Assembly: GCF_025399835.1 (NCBI RefSeq)
Contig: NZ_JAODVR010000001.1
Span: forward strand, 1,984,001 to 2,048,000
From: Haloarchaeobius sp. HME9146
GTDB lineage: Archaea > Halobacteriota > Halobacteria > Halobacteriales > Natrialbaceae
DNA: 64,000 bases
Reading direction: 5' to 3'
Shown: in pieces, positions 1 to 7,983 of the stretch
Layout of the letters: each line of letters starts with the position of its first letter
Numbering within the stretch: position 1 is the first letter of the stretch
Position numbers and translations under genes: made by a program
Notes under the pieces: generated by a model
The model's input: only the letters and a program-made list of their open reading frames with translations
The model's database searches: none
Told to the model about the DNA's origin: nothing

Positions 1-660
1 CTGTTGTGTACTCTGGAGGATGGGTGTCCGAATCCCGTGGACACGGGTCTGCCCCGACCGAAGCGCGTCGACAATCTGGTCCGAACTGACTTCGGCTGCT
101 CGGTCGACCGGCTCCTCGAGTTCGAACACGGTGTAGGCGCGACCGACGTTCATCAGGTAGTGGGCGTCGCTGCCACCGACCTGCCCGTAGTTGAGTTTGT
201 CCGCGAACTTGCGGGCGCGCCGGTTCTGGTACCCGGTGAACACCATCGAGTTGTAGACCTCGATGGCGTCGCAGTCTGTGAGACGGGACTTTCGAACGCC
301 GTGGCGGGTCCGCTGGAAGGGATGGGGAACGACGGCAGCGCCACCGTGCTCGCGAACGATTTCGACGGTTTCGGCGAGGGGTTCGCCACGTGGCGGGCGT
401 TCGTCCACACCGATCGCGAGGAGGTGCCCGTCGGCGGTCGACACTTCGACCCCTGGAACACCGACGAGGCCGAACTCGCGGGCGATATCTGCCGCGTGTC
501 GCGAGGCCTCGATTCGGTCGTGGTCGGTGATGACGACGCCATCGAGGCCGATGTCAGCGGCGTGTTCGAGGATGAGTTCGACGGGTTCGTGGCCATCGTA
601 CGACGCGTCGCTGTGGACATGTAGGTCCAGTGCAAGCAACGTCCCGTCTCTCCCCGGCAT
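1..660 (-). CDS. PHP-domain metal-dependent phosphoesterase (3' end outside window)
   Basis: The reading frame is open from an ATG at 660 to the window edge (220 codons), so the C-terminus is missing. The polymerase/histidinol-phosphatase (PHP) signature is complete in what is present: LDLHVHSDAS at residues 11-20 (HxH metal pair), ITDHDR near 44-49, a GVEV glutamate near 67-70, a VPHP histidine near 112, and GGSDAH near 162-167. This spacing matches stand-alone TrpH/YciV-like PHP proteins, which hydrolyse phosphate esters such as 3',5'-nucleotide bisphosphates or RNA 5' ends. The substrate here cannot be told from sequence. It is transcribed away from the DUF1508 gene, so the two share an intergenic promoter region (661-809). 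Confidence 0.88.
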   Translation of the reverse strand, partial: MPGRDGTLLALDLHVHSDASYDGHEPVELILEHAADIGLDGVVITDHDRIEASRHAADIAREFGLVGVPGVEVSTADGHLLAIGVDERPPRGEPLAETVEIVREHGGAAVVPHPFQRTRHGVRKSRLTDCDAIEVYNSMVFTGYQNRRARKFADKLNYGQVGGSDAHYLMNVGRAYTVFELEEPVDRAAEVSSDQIVDALRSGQTRVHGIRTPILQSTQQ

Positions 661-809
661 GCACATACCTCCGTCTTGCTGGATAGAATATCTTGTGTTC
701 GAGAGAGTCGAGGCAGCTGCCCCAACGTCTCCCCACCCAACCGGTCAGTCTGACAGGAGCTTCACCGCACGGAAGGTTTCCTTATCGCCTCAGAGACCGT
801 AGCACGAGC

Positions 810-1007
810 ATGGCTAAAGCCACATTCGAGCTGTTCACGGACAAGAAAGGCGAGTTCCGCTGGCGGCTTCGCCACGACAACGGGAACATCATCGCGACCG
901 GTGGCGAGAGCTACACGACCAAGGCCAGCGCGAAGAAGAACATCGAGAGCGTGAAGAAGAACGCGAGCGGTGCCGAGGTCGTCGAAGTCGCCAAGCCCGC
1001 GAAGTGA
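810..1007 (+). CDS. DUF1508 (YegP-like) mini-protein, 65 aa
   Basis: A 65-residue protein starting MAKATFELFTDKKGEFRW. It has a single DUF1508/YegP repeat: a strand, a GEFRWRL turn, a strand with GNIIATGGESY, then a lysine-rich helix. Haloarchaeal homologues are solo domains like this one; bacterial YegP has two copies. The function is unknown. A TATA-like stretch (CCTTATCG, about 778-785) lies about 27 nt before the ATG, which suits leaderless expression. A T5 tract at 1030-1034 just after the stop could end transcription. Longer in-frame upstream codons belong to the promoter region and were not used. Confidence 0.88.
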   Translation: MAKATFELFTDKKGEFRWRLRHDNGNIIATGGESYTTKASAKKNIESVKKNASGAEVVEVAKPAK

Positions 1008-1063
1008 TGGTTCAGACCCGCGAATCTGGTTTTTGCACGTGACACAGCCCGTCGAGCGATCGG

Positions 1064-2182
1064 CTACTCGTGTTCGAGCGTGACGACGACGCCTGCATGG
1101 TCGGACGGATAGATTGGGGACGGCACGGCCGGCTCCAGCCCGGAGAGGTCAACTGTCTGCGTGAGTCCTGTTCGATAGCCACTCACTGCACTGAACCCAC
1201 TTCGAGGGGACCGACCGCGGTGGAACACGACGTCGATCTGTCGGTCCAGCGTCCCCGATGTGAGGTCCTCCGAGAAGGTGCACGTGGGGTCGTGTGCATC
1301 GGTTGCATCGAAATAGGCGTCGTCGAATCGATCCGCGCGCAGTATCTCGTACGCGTTGAACCCGGCATCGCTCGGATCACTGTTGATATCACCGATCAGG
1401 ATGGTATCGTTCCGCCCCATCACGTCGAGGAGTTCCAGCGCCTGCAGCTCCCGAACGCCTGCCGTCACGTCGAGGTGCGTGTTGAACACGTCGACGCCGT
1501 CGTATCTGACCTTGACCCATCCGAAGTTGGCGTAGAATATCTGCAGTCGGCCGTCGATGAAGATGGGGATCGGGACCTGTGCATCGTACGTCCCGGATTC
1601 GGTGTGCTTGGCCTTGATGCGCCTGGCAACGTCTGCCCGGACGAGAATCGCGTCGCGGTCCCTGAAACGCAAGGTTCCAGCCACGCCCTGGTACTCGACC
1701 GGAATGGTCACGTCCGCGTTCCAGTTGACCGCGGCAACCTGGTAGGGCACGCCGTCTGCAGCGAGCGCGTCCGTGAGTAACGTGAGGTGGTCGATGACGA
1801 ACGACTCCGAACCATCCGACGGTGTGAACTCGAAGAGGCTGACCTCCTGCAGTCCGACGAGCTGCGGCGATTCGGGGTCGGCCATCACGAGCTCCTCGGC
1901 GATGGCCTTCGCCCGCTCGGAGAACGGTCGCACGTCTGCAATCTCGGCCAGGAGGGTACTCGCCGCGGTTTCCGGATTCAGGGACGTGATTACGTCCAAC
2001 AGATTGCCACCGAGGTAGAGGTTCCGGGTTGCGATAGTGAGCGACGAGTTCCGTCTCGCAGTCGCCGTGCCCGCAAACGCGGTGGCCCCGAGGAGGCCAC
2101 CTGCCGTGAGCGCACCGCGTTTCAACGCGCCACGTCGTGTGACCCCAGTTGCACTCTCGATTCGGTCCGTTTCCGAGGACAT
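1064..2182 (-). CDS. Tat-exported endonuclease/exonuclease/phosphatase (EEP) family protein
   Basis: A protein of about 372 aa from the ATG at 2182. The N-terminus has a twin-arginine signal (VTRRGALKR, then a hydrophobic stretch ending in an Ala-rich ATA region). The mature part reads as the DNase I-like EEP fold: LTIATRNLYLGGN at its start, a QLVGLQEV glutamate motif, FNTHLD, ILIGDINSDP (catalytic Asp/Asn) and a C-terminal YPSDHAGVVV (SDH). Such proteins can be secreted nucleases, phosphodiesterases or sphingomyelinase-like hydrolases, and the substrate cannot be called. An ATG at 2209 is an alternative start; the one at 2182 gives a more typical n-region. Likely extracellular or wall-associated. 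Confidence 0.85.
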   Translation of the reverse strand: MSSETDRIESATGVTRRGALKRGALTAGGLLGATAFAGTATARRNSSLTIATRNLYLGGNLLDVITSLNPETAASTLLAEIADVRPFSERAKAIAEELVMADPESPQLVGLQEVSLFEFTPSDGSESFVIDHLTLLTDALAADGVPYQVAAVNWNADVTIPVEYQGVAGTLRFRDRDAILVRADVARRIKAKHTESGTYDAQVPIPIFIDGRLQIFYANFGWVKVRYDGVDVFNTHLDVTAGVRELQALELLDVMGRNDTILIGDINSDPSDAGFNAYEILRADRFDDAYFDATDAHDPTCTFSEDLTSGTLDRQIDVVFHRGRSPRSGFSAVSGYRTGLTQTVDLSGLEPAVPSPIYPSDHAGVVVTLEHE

Positions 2183-2611
2183 CTGCACTGAACGGATGGC
2201 TCCAGTCATATGGCAGAAATCGCGTCTGGAGCGCAAAGCTAAGTTCACGTTTGCAGAATATCCAGGTTACTGAGTGGTCTGTCCCTATCCGCAGAATCAC
2301 GTGTGACCACTCACCGGACGAGAAGACAACGGGTCGAGTCCCGAACGAAATGCGTTACTCGGATAGAACAAACAGTATTTTGATAGAGTATTGGACGGCG
2401 AGGGGCGTCGTCTCGTGGGAAGACGGGTTGGACTGTCCAACAGACGGATAACGATAGGGTCCCATCCCAGCCGGAGCCTCCAATTATCCACACGCACCCA
2501 CGAATCATCCATTCCATCCCCATGCGGTCCCCCTCCGCCCGGCAAACTGCTCCACCCGGGAATGTCACCGCAACCGGGAGGACTTTGCCACGACCGGTCG
2601 TCGGCCCTCGC
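2183..2611. other. 429-nt intergenic region, no supported gene
   Basis: It holds the divergent promoter regions of the EEP protein and aroA. Reading frames here are short, rich in Arg/Pro/Ser and unlike haloarchaeal proteins. The only clear structure is a perfect palindrome (GTTGGAC-T-GTCCAAC) at 2427-2441. TATA-like stretches are present near 2370-2385 and 2490. An aroA-frame extension back to an ATG at 2522 is open but judged untranslated. Confidence 0.5.
2427..2441. promoter_or_regulatory. Perfect 7-bp inverted repeat, possible operator
   Basis: GTTGGAC, one base, GTCCAAC. It lies 170 nt before the aroA ATG and about 245 nt from the divergent EEP gene. No T-tract follows on either strand, so an operator is more likely than a terminator. 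The regulator is unknown. Confidence 0.35.
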
Positions 2612-3892
2612 ATGGACGTCTCTCTCTCGCAGTCGACGGTCCGGGGCACGGCACGCGCCCCGCCCTCGAAGAGCTACACGCACCGAGCGATACTCGCCGC
2701 GGGGTTCTCGAGCGAAGCGGTGGTTCGCGACCCGCTCCTGAGCGCCGACACCCGCGCGACCATGCGCGCGGTCGAAGGTTTCGGTGGCACCGTCGAACCC
2801 GCCGGTGATGACCTGGACGTCGCAGGATTCGACGGCCAGCCCGAGGTCCCGGCCGACGTGCTCGACTGTGCGAACAGCGGGACGACGATGCGGCTCGTGA
2901 CCGCCGCGGCTGGGCTCGCCGACGGTATCACCGTCCTGACCGGCGACGAATCACTCCGCTCCAGACCGCAGGGTCCCCTGCTCGACGCGCTCGAACAGCT
3001 CGGCGGACGGGCTGAGAGCACCCGCGGGAACGGGCAGGCACCGCTCGTCGTGAAGGGCCCCATCTCGGGAGCGACCGTCGCCATCCCGGGCGACGTCTCC
3101 TCGCAGTACATCACGGCACTTCTCATGGCCGGCGCCGTCACCGAGGACGGTATCGACATCGACCTCGAAACCGAACTCAAATCGGCTCCCTACGTCCAGA
3201 TTACGCTGGACGTGCTGGAGTCGTTCGGCGTCGAGGCCACACAGACCGAAGACGGATTCAGTGTCCCCGGCGGACAGACGTACGACCCCGACGGCGAGTA
3301 CGCGGTCCCCGGTGACTTCTCCTCCATCTCGTACCTGCTTGGCGCGGGCGCGGTCGCGGCCGATGGCGAGCTGGTCGTCGAGGGTGCCCAGCCCAGTGCC
3401 CAGGGCGACACCGCCATCGTCGACATCGTCGAGCGGATGGGCGCCAGCGTGGACTGGGACCGCGAGGCCGGGACGATCTCGGTCGAGCAGTCCGACCTCT
3501 CTGGTGTGACGGTCGACGTGGGCGACACGCCGGACCTCCTGCCGACCATCGCCGCGCTCGGTGCCATCGCCGACGGGGAAACCCGCATCACCAACGCCGA
3601 GCACGTCCGGTACAAGGAGACCGATCGGGTCGCCGCGATGGCCGAGGAACTGACCAAACTCGGTGCGAGCGTCACCGAACACGAGGACGAACTCGTCGTC
3701 CACGGGAAGGACTCGGAACTGGTCGGGGCCACCGTCGACGGTCGCGGTGACCACCGCATCGTGATGGCCCTGTCGCTCGTCGGACTCGTGGCCGACGGCG
3801 AGACGACCATCCAGGGCGGAGAGCACGTTGACGTGTCGTTCCCCGACTTCTTCGACGTGCTGTACGAGCTGGGCGCGGACGTGCGTCGGTAA
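2612..3892 (+). CDS. aroA: 3-phosphoshikimate 1-carboxyvinyltransferase (EPSP synthase)
   Basis: A 426-aa protein, a normal length for AroA. It joins shikimate-3-phosphate and phosphoenolpyruvate, the sixth step of the shikimate pathway. Visible signatures: [10 protein letters not shown] near residues 15-24 (substrate Lys/Ser), the NSGTTMRL motif near 87, [20 protein letters not shown] (catalytic Asp region) and [11 protein letters not shown]. Two similar six-repeat lobes are apparent. I chose the ATG at 2612 because the protein then begins [14 protein letters not shown], matching the family; the 30 codons upstream are Pro/Arg-rich. Chorismate synthase lies 1.5 kb downstream on the same strand. 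Confidence 0.96.
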   Translation: MDVSLSQSTVRGTARAPPSKSYTHRAILAAGFSSEAVVRDPLLSADTRATMRAVEGFGGTVEPAGDDLDVAGFDGQPEVPADVLDCANSGTTMRLVTAAAGLADGITVLTGDESLRSRPQGPLLDALEQLGGRAESTRGNGQAPLVVKGPISGATVAIPGDVSSQYITALLMAGAVTEDGIDIDLETELKSAPYVQITLDVLESFGVEATQTEDGFSVPGGQTYDPDGEYAVPGDFSSISYLLGAGAVAADGELVVEGAQPSAQGDTAIVDIVERMGASVDWDREAGTISVEQSDLSGVTVDVGDTPDLLPTIAALGAIADGETRITNAEHVRYKETDRVAAMAEELTKLGASVTEHEDELVVHGKDSELVGATVDGRGDHRIVMALSLVGLVADGETTIQGGEHVDVSFPDFFDVLYELGADVRR

Positions 3893-3964
3893 TCGCGCCG
3901 CTGGAGCCGATTCAGATCGAATCGACCGGTAGCATCTTTTCTTCGGCGATTGAACCGACACGAT

Positions 3965-5200
3965 ATGCTTCGGACGGCTGTCGCGGACGAGCTCCGGGAC
4001 GAGTTCCTCCAGGACGGGTATCTCTTCCCGGACTACGACGGATACTGTTTCGGGAACCTCCCGCACAGTATCGCGTCACTGTTCGGCGTCGACACTGGTC
4101 GGACCCTGCCAGGGGACGTGTTCGAGGGCGTAGAGGCCGGTTTCGAGAACGTCCTCGTGGTGCTCGTCGATGGCTTCGGCTGGACCCAGTGGCAGCGCGA
4201 GCACGAGCGACACGACTTTCTCGGGAGATTGAGCGACCAGGCGCGAGTAACACCACTCACGTCCATCTATCCGAGCGAGACGGCTGCGGCTATCACGACC
4301 TTCCACACCGGTTCCCTGCCTGCCGAACACGGTGTCGTCGGCTGGAACGTGTACGACCCCGTGGCGAAGCGGCCCTTTACCGCGCTCCCGTTTGAGCACA
4401 GGGACGGCTCGCCGCCAGCGATACCGCGCGAGTCGGTCGCAGCTGCGGAGTCCATCTACCCGAATCTCGCGGCTGCCGGGGTCAACTGTCACCATATCGT
4501 GCCATTCCCGTCGATTCCTGACGGTGTGACGAGGCACCAGTACGACGGACTCGAAGATGTGCCAGAAACGCTGCGGGCCGCGTTCGAAGCCGCCGTCAGC
4601 CCGGCGTACCACTACCTCTACCTGCCGCAGGTCGACCACGAGGCCCACCACACCGGAACGCGGTCTGAGGCGTACAGGGAGACGGTCAGCGACGTGTTCG
4701 AGACGGTCGAAACGGCGCTCTCGACGATAGACGACGAGACGGCAGCAGAGACATTGCTGTTGCTGACGGCGGACCACGGGCACGTCGACACCGACCCGGG
4801 GCGGAACGTGAATCTCGACCGCCTCGACTGGCTCGTCGACTCACTCGACCGGGATGTGACCGGCGAACCGATACGCTTCGCTGGCAGTCCACGGAACCGC
4901 CACCTTCACCTCGAGGAGGGGTCGGTCGACGCTGTCGCGTCCCGCTTCCGAGACGAGTTCGACGTACGCGTATTCGACAGGGCCGCGGTGCTGGAGCGCG
5001 AACTGTTCGGCGACGTGAGTCCCTCGGAGACGTTCCGGCGACGACTCGGCGACCTGGTCGTCACACATCGCGACCGTGGTCTCGGATGGGGCGACCACGA
5101 ACCGACCGAGATAGAGTTCGTCGGGATGCACGGGGGCCTCCACCCCGACGAGATGCTGACGCAGGTGGCAGCGGCACGGCTCTCCGACGTGCTGGTCTGA
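3965..5200 (+). CDS. Type I phosphodiesterase/nucleotide pyrophosphatase-like (alkaline phosphatase superfamily)
   Basis: A 411-aa protein between aroA and aroC. It has the alkaline-phosphatase-superfamily metal ligands of the nucleotide pyrophosphatase branch: LVVLVDGFGW (first Asp), PSETAAAITTFHTG with the nucleophilic Thr, PAEHGVVGWN, QVDHEAHHTG and LLTADHGHVDT. There is no signal peptide or TM segment, so it is probably cytoplasmic. The substrate (nucleotide or other phosphodiester) is unknown. The ATG at 3965 follows a TATA-like CTTTTC tract by about 27 nt; an in-frame TTG at 3950 is rejected for that reason. It could be read with aroA, but a promoter of its own is visible. Confidence 0.85.
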   Translation: MLRTAVADELRDEFLQDGYLFPDYDGYCFGNLPHSIASLFGVDTGRTLPGDVFEGVEAGFENVLVVLVDGFGWTQWQREHERHDFLGRLSDQARVTPLTSIYPSETAAAITTFHTGSLPAEHGVVGWNVYDPVAKRPFTALPFEHRDGSPPAIPRESVAAAESIYPNLAAAGVNCHHIVPFPSIPDGVTRHQYDGLEDVPETLRAAFEAAVSPAYHYLYLPQVDHEAHHTGTRSEAYRETVSDVFETVETALSTIDDETAAETLLLLTADHGHVDTDPGRNVNLDRLDWLVDSLDRDVTGEPIRFAGSPRNRHLHLEEGSVDAVASRFRDEFDVRVFDRAAVLERELFGDVSPSETFRRRLGDLVVTHRDRGLGWGDHEPTEIEFVGMHGGLHPDEMLTQVAAARLSDVLV

Positions 5201-5451
5201 CCGGTGGTGGTGCGGAGGACGGCTGTTGCTCACCAGTCCTGGGGTCGCGAACAGGCGACACGGTAGCCCCGGATGGAGCAGGTTCCCGGCACGGTGTGTC
5301 GCACAACCGCTGCACGTGTCGGGGTGGCTCAGGCGCGGATACCACTGCTGGCCGCGGCTTCCGTCTTGAACCCTCGTGCTGACCGGCCGATGAACAGTCG
5401 CTTCTTGCACATTGTACAACACCTAAATCCCCGGGAACCGGAAACGGGGGT

Positions 5452-6597
5452 ATGAACGGGAATCGGTTCGGTCGCCTCTTCCAGGTGACCACCTTCGGCG
5501 AGAGCCACGGCGAGGCGATGGGCGTGACGGTCTCGGGCTGTCCCGCCGGCCTCGAACTCGACGAGGAGGACATCCAGCGAGAGCTCGACCGACGCAAACC
5601 AGGACAGTCGATGATAACCACGAGCCGGGGCGAACCCGACGCGGTCTCCATCAAGTCCGGCGTGCAGGACGGCTACACGACGGGGACGCCCATCGGGATG
5701 GTCATCGAGAACAAGGACGCACAGTCGGGCAAGTACGAGCCCTTCATCACCGCGCCGCGGCCGAGCCACGGCGACTTCACCTACTCGGCGAAGTTCGGCA
5801 CGCGAAACTGGGGCGGCGGCGGTCGCTCCTCCGCGCGCGAGACCGTGAATTGGGTCGCGGCGGGGGCCATCGCACAGAAGATTCTGGCAGCTGAGGGCGT
5901 CGAGATCAAGGCGCACGTGAACCAGATCGGCGACATCGAGGCTCCCGAGGTGACGTGGGAGGAGATGCTCGAACACACCGAGGAGAACGAGGTCCGGTGT
6001 GCGCACCCCGAGACGGCCGAGCAGATGCGCGACCGCATCAACGAGTACCAGCAGGAGGGCGACTCCATCGGCGGGAGCATCTACTTCGAGGTCCGCGGTG
6101 CGCCTCGCGGGCTGGGCGCGCCCCGGTTCGACTCGCTCTCGGCGCGCCTCGGCCAGGCGATGATGGCGGTCCCGGCGACGACCGCCTTCGAGTTCGGGCT
6201 GGGTCGGGAGGCCCGGCGCTACACGGGGAGCGAACGCAACGACGACTGGGAGTTCGGCGAGGACGGCGACCCGAAACCGGTCGAGAACGACCACGGCGGC
6301 ATCCAGGGCGGCATCAGCACCGGCGAACCCATCTACGGCGAGGTGACGCTGCACGCGCCGACCTCCATCCCGAAGAAGCAGAAGACGGTCGACTGGGAGA
6401 CCGGCGAGGAGGTCGAGGCGCAGGTCATCGGTCGCCACGACCCGGTGCTTCCGCCGCGGGGCGTCCCGGTCGTCGAGGCGATGCTGGCGCTGACGCTGGT
6501 CGACTTCATGCTGCTCGGCGGGCGCATCAACCCGGACCGCATGGACGGCCAGGTAGGCGAGTACCGGACCGACTACCACCCGTCGAAGCCCGAGTGA
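5452..6597 (+). CDS. aroC: Chorismate synthase
   Basis: A 381-aa protein that makes chorismate from EPSP using reduced FMN, the last shikimate step. Signatures: FGESHGEAMG near residues 18-27, the DxRKPGQS-like region, RPSHGDFTYSAKFG, the GGGRSSARETVNWVAAGAIA segment, GGIQGGISTGEPI and the basic C-terminal part with RHDPVLPPRGVPV. Length and start agree with archaeal AroC. A TATA-like CCTAAAT about 25-30 nt before the ATG supports leaderless transcription. Together with aroA it marks a shikimate-pathway locus. Confidence 0.97.
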   Translation: MNGNRFGRLFQVTTFGESHGEAMGVTVSGCPAGLELDEEDIQRELDRRKPGQSMITTSRGEPDAVSIKSGVQDGYTTGTPIGMVIENKDAQSGKYEPFITAPRPSHGDFTYSAKFGTRNWGGGGRSSARETVNWVAAGAIAQKILAAEGVEIKAHVNQIGDIEAPEVTWEEMLEHTEENEVRCAHPETAEQMRDRINEYQQEGDSIGGSIYFEVRGAPRGLGAPRFDSLSARLGQAMMAVPATTAFEFGLGREARRYTGSERNDDWEFGEDGDPKPVENDHGGIQGGISTGEPIYGEVTLHAPTSIPKKQKTVDWETGEEVEAQVIGRHDPVLPPRGVPVVEAMLALTLVDFMLLGGRINPDRMDGQVGEYRTDYHPSKPE

Positions 6598-6615
6598 CGC
6601 CGGGGAACGGCTCGG

Positions 6616-7116
6616 TCAGTCGCGGTCGAGCAACGTGACGCGGAGCAACACCGTGTCGTGGACCGCCGGAACGAGTTCTTCGACGGTCGGGAGCCGGTGT
6701 CCCTCGATTCTGAGCCCGAGCAGTCGGGCGTTGACAGGGTTCTCGACGAGCCGTGCGCGGGCGAAGGCGGCGACCGCCTCGTCGTCGGGGACCGCCGTCG
6801 CGATGCCGAGGACGGTGGTCCCCCGCAGGCGGAGGCGGACCTCGCGCCCGCCTTCGAAGTTCTTCCACCAGCCGGACCGGGTGATGATGGCTACGTCGTA
6901 GCCCTCGTCGACCTCCCAGTAGGTCACCGGAATCGAGTACTCGCGTCCGGTCTTGCGGCCCGTAAACCGGATGAGACAGAAACAGTGGCTCAGGAACACG
7001 TGGAGTGGCGAGGCCAGCAGCAGCCGAACGAGTGGATTGACGAGTCTGACGAGCGGGCGTGGCGCGGGCTCGACGCGCTCGACTCGTATCGGTGCCGCAG
7101 CCGCTGACGTGCCCAT
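6616..7116 (-). CDS. Ddn-like nitroreductase/deazaflavin-family protein (copy 1)
   Basis: A 166-aa protein of the split-barrel nitroreductase/quinone-reductase family related to mycobacterial Ddn (DUF385). It shows the family core FTGRKTGREYSIPVTYWE, a short strand, then GWWKNFEGG and a strand pair RLRLRGTTVLG. Members use F420 or flavin, and haloarchaea have F420. The N-terminus is Ala/Arg/Pro-rich with a hydrophobic patch near residues 25-50. It is followed upstream on the same strand by a second, diverged family member, so the pair is probably an old tandem duplication. The substrate is unknown. Confidence 0.78.
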   Translation of the reverse strand: MGTSAAAAPIRVERVEPAPRPLVRLVNPLVRLLLASPLHVFLSHCFCLIRFTGRKTGREYSIPVTYWEVDEGYDVAIITRSGWWKNFEGGREVRLRLRGTTVLGIATAVPDDEAVAAFARARLVENPVNARLLGLRIEGHRLPTVEELVPAVHDTVLLRVTLLDRD

Positions 7117-7193
7117 GTCGGAGCTAGGGGTCGTGTGGCAATAACGCGGGCCTCATCCATCACACCGCTGGGTGGTTTTCGGGCAGCGGAGGC

Positions 7194-7787
7194 TCACTCC
7201 TGCGTGCTCGTGGTCATGAACGGGCCACCGAACTCGCGGTCCGTCGTGTCCCCGCCGCCATCGTTGTCCAGGTCGATTGTCAGCAGGGCCGTGTCCTCCA
7301 GCGCCCGCAGGAAGTGGGCCCGGATAGGCTCTCCGTCGCCTTCGACGAGGACGCCGATCTTCTTCCCGGCGTCCCGGCCGTATGCAACGACGTAGTCGCG
7401 TGCGAACCGTGCGACCGACCGTCGCCGGTCCGAGATCGTGGTCGCGACGGTGTGCCACTCGTCATCGAGGAGGAGCGACAGCGTCGCGCCCTCGGCGAGT
7501 GGTTTCCACCAGTCTCCGCGGCCGATGATGTACAGTCGGTTCTCGTTGTGCGGGAGGTGATGGACGCCGATCCGGGTCGTTCGCGCCTGCCCAGTCGTGG
7601 GGTCCACGACCCGCGCAAGTGTCAGCGCGTCGTCGAACCGGTCCCGAAGCGACGTACGCAACAGCAGGTTGGTGAACGGCCCGAGCAGCGCGTACCGGAA
7701 CCGGCGCTCCAGCGGGCGCGTCTTGGTCACTCGGACCGGGAGGCCACCACCCTTGGCTTCGAATGGGTGTCTCGTCTCCGAACTCAT
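7194..7787 (-). CDS. Ddn-like nitroreductase-family protein (copy 2)
   Basis: A 197-aa protein related to the next gene downstream. Parallels include a basic, hydrophobic N-terminal helix (FTNLLLRTSLR), TTRIGVHHLPHNENRLYIIG in place of the TGRKTG strand, and GDWWKPLAEGATLSLLL matching GWWKNFEGG. It has lost the TGR-type turn, so cofactor binding may differ. The gap to copy 1 is 77 nt, so they may be co-transcribed. A TATA-like TCACTAAT lies about 28 nt before the ATG. Weaker family assignment than copy 1. Confidence 0.65.
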   Translation of the reverse strand: MSSETRHPFEAKGGGLPVRVTKTRPLERRFRYALLGPFTNLLLRTSLRDRFDDALTLARVVDPTTGQARTTRIGVHHLPHNENRLYIIGRGDWWKPLAEGATLSLLLDDEWHTVATTISDRRRSVARFARDYVVAYGRDAGKKIGVLVEGDGEPIRAHFLRALEDTALLTIDLDNDGGGDTTDREFGGPFMTTSTQE

Positions 7788-7983
7788 GGGTGAGATAACG
7801 CGGTTCGGAAGGATTAGTGAACGCTAACCGAGGCGTGAGTACCGCTAGCACGCACCGCAAAATTTGCAACAAGTTCCAGCGTTTATCACAATTAATCCGT
7901 GCTAATGTATAGCAAAGGCTTTAGTCGCACTCGGTCGAACTTTAGGACACTAAGGTCTCAGCGAGGGGCCGTGATTACCGAGC

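Noticed and set aside
2522-2611. 30-codon N-terminal extension of aroA
   Set aside because: It is Pro/Arg/Thr-rich and absent from AroA families; the ATG at 2612 gives the standard N-terminus.
5201-5451. Possible tRNA or small ORF (ATG at 5412, minus, 27 codons) before aroC
   Set aside because: No cloverleaf with a T-loop was found, and the short basic peptide resembles no family; treated as empty intergenic DNA.
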